The position numbers were made by a program, and so were the translations under genes. The notes beneath the pieces were generated by a model. That model ran no database searches and was not told the DNA's origin. It worked only from the letters and a program-made list of their open reading frames with translations. Shown here one piece after another: positions 43,641 through 53,592 of a stretch of 64,000 bases of DNA. The stretch lies in contig OZ024788.1 of NCBI GenBank assembly GCA_964017065.1, positions 3,922,887 through 3,986,886 of the forward strand. Reading direction: 5' to 3'. Origin of the DNA: Haliclona indistincta (lineage: Eukaryota; Porifera; Demospongiae; Haplosclerida; Chalinidae). How positions within the stretch are numbered: position 1 is the stretch's first letter; every line of letters starts with the position of its first letter.

Positions 43641-44090
43641 AGCATTGAGTCAAGAACTATAATCAGTTTCTGTAGACAGTCTTTTGTTAGCCTTTTCACG
43701 AAGGTGTGAAAGTCTGCTTGCTCTATTATTTGTAATGGAGAGTAAATACAGCGCGGGATCATGTCTATAAGCTTACCGAGTAGTAGTGGTGTCTCTCTTC
43801 AAGTTCACGCTGTCTGCGCTTCCTCTCCCGTGCCAAAGCCCTGGTTCTTGCTGCAGCATCAGTCACAGTATCGCTGATGAGGGCGGTGGCCGCGGTGCAT
43901 GGAAAGCGAGATGGGAAGGCAAATTGTCGTCCATTTTTGTAGTCGAGTTATGAAAGAACGTCAAATAGTTATGAAAGAACGTGCAATCCCGGGGACTTGC
44001 AATTGCTGCCCTCGTGGGCCTCGCATACAATACTACAGTATGGGCCTCGCCATATGGACTGATTGCATTCCTAAGCGTGACATATATATA
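43641..44090. other. No gene recognised
   Basis: Possibly more of the degraded LINE on the minus strand, but I could not support it. Confidence 0.35.
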
Positions 44091-44374
44091 AAGTAATAAA
44101 AACATTTTAACCAAAATGGAAGAGATTTAGGGTTGGTACATTTATCGAAAAAGTATAGAAACAAGATTTGAAATGAAAAGAATTGTAACAATAGCAGTGT
44201 AATGCTACCTCCCTATTAAATTAACCACAACTATCGAAAGCAGTTAATTTAGGGAGGTAGCATTACACTGCTATTGTTACAATTCTTTTCCTTTCAAATC
44301 TTGTTTCCATACTTTTTCGATAAATGTACCAACCCTAAATCTCTTCCATTTTGGTTAAAATGTTTTTATTACTT
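44091..44374. repeat. 284-bp near-perfect palindrome
   Basis: Arms of about 130 bp (44091-44222 and about 44245-44374) differ at only a few positions and flank a 20-base loop around CAACTATCGAAAGC. Outer ends are AAGTAATAAAAAC. It is probably a foldback MITE; no clear target duplication. Confidence 0.85.
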
Positions 44375-45591
44375 GTTTCTTTTCTTTTTTTATTAATGAC
44401 TTAGTTGGCACTTATGCTAATACAGTGTATAAAGAGAACTAAGTGCCGGGCAGCTCCGCAATGCACCGAGTCAATCGCCGACTCTCAGTCTGCAGTCTGC
44501 ACTGCATGCAACACGTACCATGCAACATTAGCTAAGCTTAAGCTAGCATTCTTACAAGCCTGAACAGACAAATCCGGTGTAACAGTGACGATTTGCTCGT
44601 TGTCTGCTGTGAACACTGCTAGTGGCAGCAGCACTCGCGTTCCAAGCGGACCAAGCCATGATGCAATTTGTACTAAGGTGCGCTTGTTTTAGAATAATTA
44701 CATACACGGGCGTGCGCGAGTAGGCGTAACCTAGTAACGGAGTTCAAAAGAATGATGGAATGGAGCCTGATTATGGACCAAAAATCGCTGTTTTCTGGAA
44801 AATACTCGCTTCTGCTAGTGTTTTAGGCTTAAATAGATATCAGGTGCACTGCTCCCAACGACTAGTGTAGTTTCTGTGTAGGTTTTGTCTTGAATAGCTC
44901 ACTAGCCACGGCGCTAGGCTCTCTGAAGAAGAAGAAGAAGAAGAATAAGAAGAAGAAGAAGAAGAAGAAAGAAGATGAACAAACGGGTGACCACGTGAAC
45001 ACTGGTTTACCACCTTAGGCTTGGTCTCTTTTGCTTCTGAAGGTCTCTTTGTAATCGCACAAATCGTGCAAAGAGCTTCAGAACGTTAGATTAGCTTGAA
45101 ACGCCCGTACGGCGAAGATATGGCAGTGCCGTAGTCGTGCCTCCAAGCGAGACGCCATCTTTTCATGCCCATAGCACCTGGCCTTATAGTCTTTATTAGT
45201 AGACTCATTGTAAGCGCTTACCTCTTAGAATAGCCCCTAGGTAGTTAAAATACCCCTGATATCGTCAACAGCCAAGATATACGTGAATTATTGCGTTTAG
45301 CCTAAGTGTAGCCGCCATCTTGTTTTCCGCCCAACCCTAAATATGTCACGACTACCGCGTGGCATAATGCAAACATACAATTTCGACACAGTACTCCGCG
45401 ATTACATGCCTCGCGCTAAGGCGCTCGGCAATTAACATTGCTGAGAAAACGCACGACGCTCCAGTCCCCCGCACACCGTCGCGATTATTTGCCTCGCGCT
45501 AAGGCGCTCGGCAATAAAGAAAAGGCATCAACAACAGTAAAAGTAACTAATGGTAGAAACAAAGACGGCTCAGTACATGCATAATAATCAT
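44375..45591. other. No gene recognised; GAA microsatellite and hairpins
   Basis: A (GAA)n tract is at about 44926-44968. Two related hairpins with TGCCTCGCGCTAAGGCGCTC lie at about 45408 and 45490. No supported exon. Confidence 0.4.
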
Positions 45592-46120
45592 TAAACCATA
45601 GTATGAATAATTCTCTTTGATGTAACGAACGTTAATGAGGGCTATAAATCATGCACAGCCCGCACGCGTTTCAAGATGGCCGCCGCGTTCGAGAATCCAC
45701 AAACAAACGGCGCTCGGGATGCCCTGCGGTCTTCCTGCGACGCAAGGTAGCCTGCTAGACGTTAGGCAAGCAGCGCACTATGGTTTAAAGTAGTTATATA
45801 CCTCACAGTCGGTGTTTAAGCATTTAAAGCCCTTGGGCTACGCCCGCGGGCTTTAAATCGCTTAAACACCTCCTGATCGGTATATAACTACTATTTAAAC
45901 CATAGTATGAATAATTCTCTTTGATGTAACGACCGTTAATGAGGGCTATAAATCGTGTACAGCCCGCTCGCGTTTCAAGATGGCCGCCGCGTTCGAGAAT
46001 CCACAAACAAACGGCGCTCGGGCTGCTCTGGGGTCTTCCTGCGATGCAAGGTAGCTAGCTAGACGTCAGGCAAGCAGCGCACTATGGTTTAAAGTAGTTA
46101 TATACCTCACAGTCGGTATA
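45592..46120. repeat. 230-bp direct repeat around a hairpin
   Basis: About 45592-45812 is repeated directly at 45897-46118 (for example CAAGATGGCCGCCGCGTTCG and TTAGGCAAGCAGCGCACTAT). Between them is a strong hairpin at 45813-45870: GGTGTTTAAG and ATTTAAAGCCC pair with GGGCTTTAAAT and CTTAAACACC. This is a third palindrome-tailed family. GCCATCTTG and GATGGCCGCC words could be YY1-like sites, which is speculative. Confidence 0.6.
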
Positions 46121-46188
46121 TAACTACTATGTACATGCATAATAATTATTGAACTGCACTTCACTGAAAAAGAAAAAAGGACACAAAC

Positions 46189-46588
46189 AAGAAATTAAAA
46201 AGATTTCTATCGAAATCAAAAGGATGTAGTGATGAAGAAATCTACTACTGGTCCACAATGTAAACCAACAAGGAACAACCATGGAATGGTAACACGATTG
46301 ACTTGCTAACAGACCATAGATCCCTACATCAGTGGCTGTACATGAGATCGATATTTTTGTCACAAGCTGAATTCAATTCAATGCACGTCATGTGTCAGTC
46401 AACAGCAACTAGCTGAACTAGCTATAGTCATCCACAGCAGCCACTGATGTAGGGATCTATGGTCTGTTAGCAAGTCAACCGTGTTACCATTCCATGGTTG
46501 TTCCTTGTTGGTTTACATTGTGGACCAGTAGTAGATTTCTTCATCACTACATCCTTTTGATTTCGATAGAAATCTTTTTAATTTCTTG
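46189..46588. repeat. 0.4-kb palindrome
   Basis: Arms 46189-46338 and 46438-46588 are inverted copies with a 100-base loop. The arm centre carries ATCCCTACATCAGTGGCTG, like the palindrome at 38642-39439. It lies just outside the left edge of a segmental duplication. Confidence 0.8.
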
Positions 46589-46760
46589 TAGCATTTACAT
46601 CAATCAGAATTTACATCAGTGCTTACTTGACCTACTCTGTCTTATATCATCTGAATTGTTTTCAGTTATTATAATGCAGGCAGAAAGCAAGAGTGCACAA
46701 CTATGTCAATATTGGGGGTGATTCACAGTTTATTTTATGAACATGATAAAATCTACAAAG

Positions 46761-48326
46761 TCAGCAAAATTGTTGTGAGATGTTTCTAGCTAGTACTGGT
46801 TCATTAACAGTAGTGGACTGCAACACTTTGATAACAGTGTCCCAACAGAACGGTCGCTGAGGGGTGGGGTTCTTCTGCCAGTGATCAAATACTTTACCAA
46901 AGCAATGTCGTAAACTTCCTTGTCTCTCTCTTTCGATAGTAGTAATGGTAGCCATTGGTAGGTCTAGTTCAATAGCCACATCTTCCCACTTGTCAGGGAT
47001 GACTGATGCTACGTTCGCTTGAAAAAGACGTAAAGACAGTTCTTGTTGTTCTGTAGGACTACTATCAAGTGGATGTGCTGAGGATGATTTCTGACTTTCA
47101 CTACAAGAGTCATACTTGATAGAGTAAGAACCACAATTGGGAATTTGAATTTCTGCAGCAAGCTTCACTCCCACTCCTTGTGGGAGTCTTGTGATGATTT
47201 GGTTGTCGACAATTGTGACAGAGATTTGGAACGATTGACTAAGAATTATCGTGGACCAATTGCTAATACCGTAGTCACATAAGCGGCATTCATCGTCTAG
47301 CGTTTCCCAGTATACACGAGCAATTGCTGGCTAGCCAAAATTCCCTCTTTTTCCTGGATCTTCTGCTTGACAACCTGAATAGTGTCAGTTAGTCTAACAT
47401 CTAGTAGAATTTTGTCATTAGAAGTCTTGATAAAAATTATCTTGCCATAGCTTGAACGAAGAACAAGGCGAAGAGTTGACTACTTTTCTATGTTGTATTC
47501 CTCCAAGGTATAAATATTCTCGAGCTGCTTGCCAGAAAAGATGATACGCTGCTGGTCAGGTGGAATGCCTTCTTTTTCTTGTACCTTGTGTTTGAGATCC
47601 TCAATAGATTCAGTTGGGTTAACCATAAGAATGAGGGTCTTGCCAGTTGGAGTCTTGACAAAAACTTGCATGCCACCACGTAAACGAAGAACAACATGAA
47701 GAGTTGACTCATTTTGAATGTTGTAATCACTCAAGATATCACTATCCTTGAGCTGCCTGCCAGCAAAGATGATACGCTGCTGGTCAGGTGGAACACCTTC
47801 CTTATCCTGGTACTTCTGCTTCACATACCCAATGGAGTCAGCTGGGTTGACTTCAAGGGTGACAGTCCTGCCAGTAAGGGACTTGATATAAATTGTAGTA
47901 GCTCAAGGTATTATCATCCTCAAGCTGCACGCCAGCAAAGACAAGAGATTGTCGGTGAGGTGGAAACAAGTCCTTGAGATGCTGCTTAACATTCTCGATT
48001 GTGTTGTCTGGATGAACCTTAAGAGTGATGGTCTCATCTGCAGGGGTTTGAACAAAAATTAGCATACAATTTTTTGCACGAAGAACAAGGTGAAGTGCTG
48101 AATTCCACTCCTTATGAATGTTGTAGTCACTCAAAGTATGATTATCCTCAAGCTGCTTTCCAGCAAAGATGAAGCGTTGCTGGTCAAATGGTATCCCCAT
48201 CTGGTCCTGGAGCTTTTGTTTGACATTCTCGATAGAGTCGTCTGAACTAACAGTAAGATTTAGCGTCTCGCCGATTCTTGTGCCTGCATTAGTTGGCCGG
48301 CGAACACAAGACGTCAAGTTACCCAT
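46761..48326 (-). pseudogene. Poly-UBL Death-domain gene, disrupted (locus C1)
   Basis: The start is [15 protein letters not shown], followed by UBL1 and UBL2 (48326-47853), then UBL3 and UBL4 (to 47480), a broken UBL5, the linker ([17 protein letters not shown]) and the Death domain ([34 protein letters not shown]) ending ISQQFC at 46761. Against its twin at 56442-58070, C1 has a deletion of about 50 bases near 47888, a GAG-to-TAG nonsense near 47488 and a one-base loss near 47307. The M-G-N-L-T-S start fits the N-myristoylation consensus, with a nearby Cys, so an intact version could have been membrane-anchored. UBL3 ends in LRLRGG. Confidence 0.8.
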
Positions 48327-48696
48327 AGAAGCTGAGAAGTGAAACCGAAACTAACGGTACCGGTTCGAAATTCGTCACGACAGGGCTCTTTTTGCTTGGC
48401 CTCTAACTGTACCGTCTCGTGATAATATCTGGACAGTGAACGATTCTTCCTCTGCTTGTTCTGTAGACGACGTCGCGCGTGCTCGATTTCTTGCTATTGT
48501 TCAATTTGTTGGTGGATCGTATGGATGAGGAAGAAAATTACGGTAAGTCGCGTGGTGCCATTGTTCTCGAATTGCATGTATGTGTGCTACATGTATTAAC
48601 TGTTTATTGTCTTCATGTACATATTATTATTTGTTTGCAATGTCACAAAATTATGTCAGCATTATACGAAAATTAATAATTATTATAAAATTTTTG
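48327..48696. other. Intergenic spacer between loci C1 and E1
   Basis: Contains the C1 promoter side and the E1 3' flank; duplicated at 58071-58416. No exon was supported. Confidence 0.5.
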
Positions 48697-50820
48697 TTAC
48701 TCGTCGATAAAATCTTTTGCAATCTTTCTAGCTAGTTCAGGCTCATCAATAACAGCTGACTTCAGCACTTTGACAACAGTGTCCCAACAGAACGGTCGCT
48801 GAGGGGTGGGATGCTTCTGCCAGCGATCAAATACTTCAGCAAAGGAACGATGCAGATTTCCATGTATCTCTGCTTCTATCGTACGAATGGTAGACACTGA
48901 TAGGTCTAGTTCAAAACCCACCATCTGCCATTTGTCGGGAATGGCTGTCGCTACATTCTCTAAAAAAAGACGCACAGACAGTTCTTGTTGTTCCGTAGGA
49001 TCACGAGATGAGAAATGTTTCAGGCTTTGCGGAGTCCTGCATATCATAGCACTAGGGGCAGTAGAGCATGCTTCATCAGTGAGATTGTGCGTGGTCATTC
49101 TTTGTTTGTCATCAGCAGAAGTGGAGGTTAGAAAGTTATTCTCACGCGTGTGAGCAAGAATTATAGTGGATTGACTCTTGATGTTGTAGTGAAGTAGACA
49201 GTACCCATCTTCAAGCTCGATTTGAGAGTATTTAAGCAACTGCTGGTCAGTTGGGATTTGCATTTCATTCTGGATCATCTGTTTCACAGTATCAATAGAA
49301 TCAGCTTGATCAACCTCGAGAGTGATGGTCTTGCCGGTAACAAGAGACTTGACAAAGATTTGAAGACAAGGAAGAACAAGGTAGAAAATGGACTCATCTT
49401 CAATGTTAAGGTTTCTCAATGTTTGCCAGTCTTTAAGCCTTTTTCCAGCAAAGGTGAGGCACTGTTGGTCAAGAGGAATCCCTTCTTTTTCCTGTATCTT
49501 CTGCTTCACAGTTTCAATGGAGTCAGCTGGGTCAACTTCAAGAGTAACGCTACTGCCGGTTCAACATTTGACAACAATCTGCATATAAGGAGGAATAAGA
49601 TAAAGTACGGATTCATTTTGAATGTCGAGGTCACTTAAAGTAAGGTGATCTTTGAGTCTGTTTCCAGCAAAGGTGAGACACTGCTGGTCAGGTGTAATCC
49701 CCTCCTTGACTTGGATCTGCTGTTTGACTACTTCGATGGAGTCGGCTGGATCAACCTCAAGAGTGATGATGCTGCCGGTAATGGTCTTTACAAAGAGCTG
49801 CATGCAAGGAGGATCAAGTTCAAGAATCGAACCATCACTAATGCTATAATAATTCAAGTTGTTGCTGTCCTCAAGCTGATTGCCGGCAAAGATGAGCCGC
49901 TGCTCATTGATTTGAATGTTCTCTTTGTCTTGTATTTTTTGCTTGATGATAGCAATGGAGTCACTTGGGTCTACTTCAAGAGTGATAGTGTTACCGGTAA
50001 GAGTTTTAACATATATTCGCATGCAATGGTGAACAGTTGCCTCTTCTTGAATATAAGAAGTACCACTCGAAATAGGAATACGAAGTGAAAGGTGAAGAGT
50101 CGACTCTTTTGTAATATTGTAGTCACTCAATGTACGTCCATTCTCAAGCGACTTGCAAGCAAAGAAGAGACACTGATGTTCCGGTAACCAACCGTCTTTG
50201 TCCTGAATCGTCTGCTTGACATTCTCAATGGAGTCAGCTGGGTCAACCACAAGAGTGATAGTCTTACCAGTAAAAGTCTTCACAAATACCTGATACGTAC
50301 ATGTATTACTGTTGGAAGACCAACTATCTTCACTTAGCCGTATACGTAAAACTAAGTGAATAGTGTTGTCCTTTTGGATGTTGTAGTCACTCAGGGTACG
50401 ACCATCATTAAGCTGTTTGCCGGCAAAGATGAGACGTTGCTGGTCAGGTGGAATACCTTCCTTGTCATGGATCTTCTGCTTGACATTCTCAATGGAGTCA
50501 GCTGAATCAACCTCAAGAGAGATGGTCTTACCAGAAAGAGTCTTGACATAAATATTGTAAGTCGGAGTGGTGCCAAGATCGTTATTTGTGCCAGGTCGAG
50601 ACCTTTGTTGAACAAGGTGCAGTATATTTTCCCCTTGAACGTTGTAGTCAGCCAAAGTATAGCTGTTCTTAAGCTGCTTACCAGCAAAAACAAGGCATTG
50701 TTTTCCTAACGAAATTCCCAGTCTGTCCTCGATTTTATTCTTGACAGTCTCAATAGAATCAGTTAAATCAACCTCTAGAAAAATGGGCTTGCCGGTACGA
50801 GGCTTGATGATAATTCGCAT
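48697..50820 (-). pseudogene. Poly-UBL Death-domain gene with one nonsense codon (locus E1)
   Basis: From [18 protein letters not shown] there are seven UBL modules, with spacers of 15-25 residues after the first three, a linker and a Death domain ([34 protein letters not shown]) that ends KDFIDE. The frame is open except for TGA at about 49560 within UBL6, where the twin E2 has CGA (Arg). It is a C-to-T change at a CpG. About 708 codons would otherwise be read through. UBL2 is close to ubiquitin ([36 protein letters not shown]). The terminal sequence (FIDE rather than QQFC) and spacers separate the E type from the A/B/C/D/F types. Start chosen because the twin has a stop just upstream. Confidence 0.8.
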
Positions 50821-51772
50821 CATTAGATTCACTTTCTTGCAGTAACTTCTCCAAGCGCTCATGCTAAGTATATGTTGCTGCACAGTTGTAGCCCTTCGCT
50901 GATGATGGCTGATCGCCGCGGCTATCATAACACAGAGAAAATCCCTTGTAAAGTCCCTTGCTTACCAGACTACTAAGTACTGTGATTACAGTAATAGAAG
51001 TCAGTGCGCGAAGGAGTAAACAATTCTGTATACGGCGAATTCCAGACATGGCTGCATGCCCATTCCATTTTTAGCAATTCCTTATACGGCCGGCCATGCA
51101 CACGGAACCGCACATGCGTAGTAAGCAGCGGTAGAAAATGCAAATTGCTTTCCACTGTGGTTCTTCGCTTGAGGGGACTCTCGGAGCGTCTTGTCTAGTA
51201 CGACGGACGGTCACAGGAACGTTTCATGTTATCACGATGCGTACGCCCTGTTTCTCAGGGGTTAATCGTAGGTTTATAAATTATTCCATAAAAGGAATCG
51301 CTATTAATTTTGAAATCGCCGTGTGCACTAAGAAAGTAAAAAACACGCAGGTTTCGCGCCTTCTTCGAGCCTGAACGGCTACTTTCTTTGACAAAAATTT
51401 CACCCTCTGGACCTGCCCACAACTTTATAAAAACTGCCCGAGCATAACTGGTCATACGGTCCTCTGAACTGAGCTGTTCGCTAAAGTTGACGCAGAAACA
51501 GTGCACCGGTAGCGAGTCGGCCAGTAACCACGAGCCAATTACAGTTGTATTATAGATAGTTTGGTGTGAAGGAATGTTCGCGGTCAATATCAATTCAAAA
51601 CTGCGGATGTGACGTCAGGTTTGAACGCCGCCATGTTTTTTGGAGGGATAGATTTGTACAGCGTCCATTGAGTGACGTCACGTATTTTAGCTCTACCAAG
51701 ACTCCTTGGAACCATATTTCGGTTAGCTTCACAAAATCAACTATGGTGAACTATTGTAAATTCTCATCACAG
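50821..51772. other. Upstream region of loci E1 and the plus-strand transporter copy
   Basis: No exon was supported. TGACGTCA-like words (GATGTGACGTCAGG at about 51606 and AGTGACGTCACG at about 51671) and GCCGCCATG (51627) suggest a promoter-like segment. The N-terminal half of the transporter is not here. Confidence 0.4.
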
Positions 51773-52345
51773 TGACAGAACCACTAGATTGTCTGTGTTA
51801 TCATTATTGTGCCTTCTCATTCGTCATTATCGCATTTGATGAGGTGTACCCTCTCTGGTGTGCTACTGAGAGATATCACGGTGAGTTGTACAGCATCATG
51901 ATTATGTGTCTGTGTGCTTTTGTTGTTGTTTATTTTCATCATCTGCTATGCAAAGGTGGTCTTGAGTTCAGTCTCGGTCAGATTGGAATATCTCTCAGTG
52001 TCATTGGAGGTCTTCTGCTGCCGCTTTCATTCTTCATATTTCCTCTAGTAAGAGCTCGGGGCAAACTATTGACCATGTAAAATTACAAGGCCCTTTCCCC
52101 ATAGTTTGAGAAACTCATTGGTTCTATCAACACATTTCAATGTGGTGCTGTCGTGCTATTGTTCTTTGCAGTTCTCACACCCAGTCTGCACTACTTTGAA
52201 AAGTGAGCCGTCAGCAAACTTCAGAATCACTTCAAAACTTATTCTCTCTTTCTCTCTCACTTTATCTCTCTTCCTCCCTCCCTCCCTCTCCCTCCCTCCC
52301 TTCCTCCCTCCCTCCCTCCCTCCCTCCCTCCCTCCCTCCCTCCCT

Positions 52346-52396
<51 letters not shown>

Positions 52397-53532
52397 GTGT
52401 ATATCTATTATGGTCTTTCTTGATCATTGTTCTCATGATGCTACGGTTGTCAGGAACTATTTGTTTTGGAGCTCTCTTCCTCTTTATCAATAATATAACT
52501 CTGTCACGTTTGATAAGCTCGGAGCAGTCAATGGACTAGGGACCACACTCACTGCATTATTCAGGTGACTCAGAGATAGGTATAAACAGTACACAAGATG
52601 CATGATACTTATCGTATTGCGGGAAAATATTTTTGAAAAATTACTGACTCTGTTCGTGAAAGTTTTTATGGGAAAGATCAGCTAATATCCGCTTGTTTTG
52701 GTACATTTTCAAATCTATTTTCTCTCACGAAATTTCCAGCTGTACGCTAGACCAAGTTGTTCAATCCAGCGGTTGGGGTATGTGTAGCCGTAATGTGCAT
52801 CATGAATTGTCTGAGCTTCTGGGTCAACTTTTGTCCCTGCCTTAGCGAACAAATGCCATTGAGAGTCTGTAGGCGTCGCAGTAAGCTAGCGCGGAGAAAT
52901 GAGTCTGTATCTAAAAGTCCAGGCGACTACTCGCCTTCTTAGAGCCATAACTCTCGAACAGAAACTTTCAGACAAGATTTTTACCCATTGGCACTGCTCT
53001 TGATTTCGTACAACCAGCGGGACAACAAGGTCATAATGTTCGCTAACTTTTGACGCAAAAACTGTTCACCAGAAAGTTGCTATTTACCGAGCTACAGAGA
53101 GGACGTCCACTTCCATACAGCTTTGTTGTGGTCGCCGCATAACGATATTCATAAGCAACCTGATGATATTCACAGTGTGCAATCTATGCACATAATTGTG
53201 TGCAGTGAATGGCTTACATCAATATTTTTTTCCCTCTTGTATACTGCAGGACAGTAGCTCCAGTGTTTGCTGGTAGTATCTACTCTGTCTCACTGACTAG
53301 TGGTCTCGGCTTTCCTCTGAACTACAATCTCATCTTTATCATATTTGGTATCATCATGCTGGTAGTGATGGTGATGGTGGCTTGCCTGCCCCAGACCATC
53401 AACAAACAGAAAGTAGTGAACAATGATGAAGATATCGTCAGTAGAGAAACAGAAGAACACGAATTAGTAAACCAGAGACAAGAACAGAAACACTCATCAG
53501 TGACGACATCACATGATCATGATAAAGTTTAA
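51773..53532 (+). pseudogene. ZIFL-like MFS transporter, C-terminal half, broken copy
   Basis: Exons at 51773-51880, 51956-52047, 52105-52202, 52398-52564 and 53250-53532 match the five minus-strand exons at 9738-11825 one for one, with the same splice sites and with exons 2, 3 and 5 of identical length (92, 98 and 283). Exon 1 has one extra base (in TTATCATTATTGTGCC) and exon 4 has five extra bases (near ATCAATAATATAAC), so both are out of frame. The last exon is intact. The paired tail-to-tail neighbour 60 bases away is the intact UBL-Death gene. Confidence 0.75.
52240..52395. repeat. (CCCT)n and (CT)n tract in a transporter intron
   Basis: A CCCT array followed by a CT array fills the intron before exon 4, directly upstream of the acceptor CTCTCCAG. 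It is the shorter equivalent of 10953-11346. Confidence 0.9.
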
Positions 53533-53592
53533 ATAACAAAAATTATGAAAAAAATTATTTATGAATGAGAAAAATGAACATTCATGTACATG

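Larger units (their letters stand above)
46600..51000. repeat. Segmental duplication, copy 1 (4.3 kb)
   Basis: This block and 56270-60660 match throughout: a 3' flank with ATGCAGGCAGAAAGCAAGAG, the gene pair (locus C then locus E, both minus), the intergenic stretch and the upstream region of locus E. The two genes of each pair are only distantly related to each other, so the pair existed before the block was copied. Confidence 0.85.

Noticed and set aside
49222..50088. Long plus-strand frames opposite the E1 gene
   Set aside because: They mirror the repeated UBL codons on the other strand and recur in every UBL locus; shadows.
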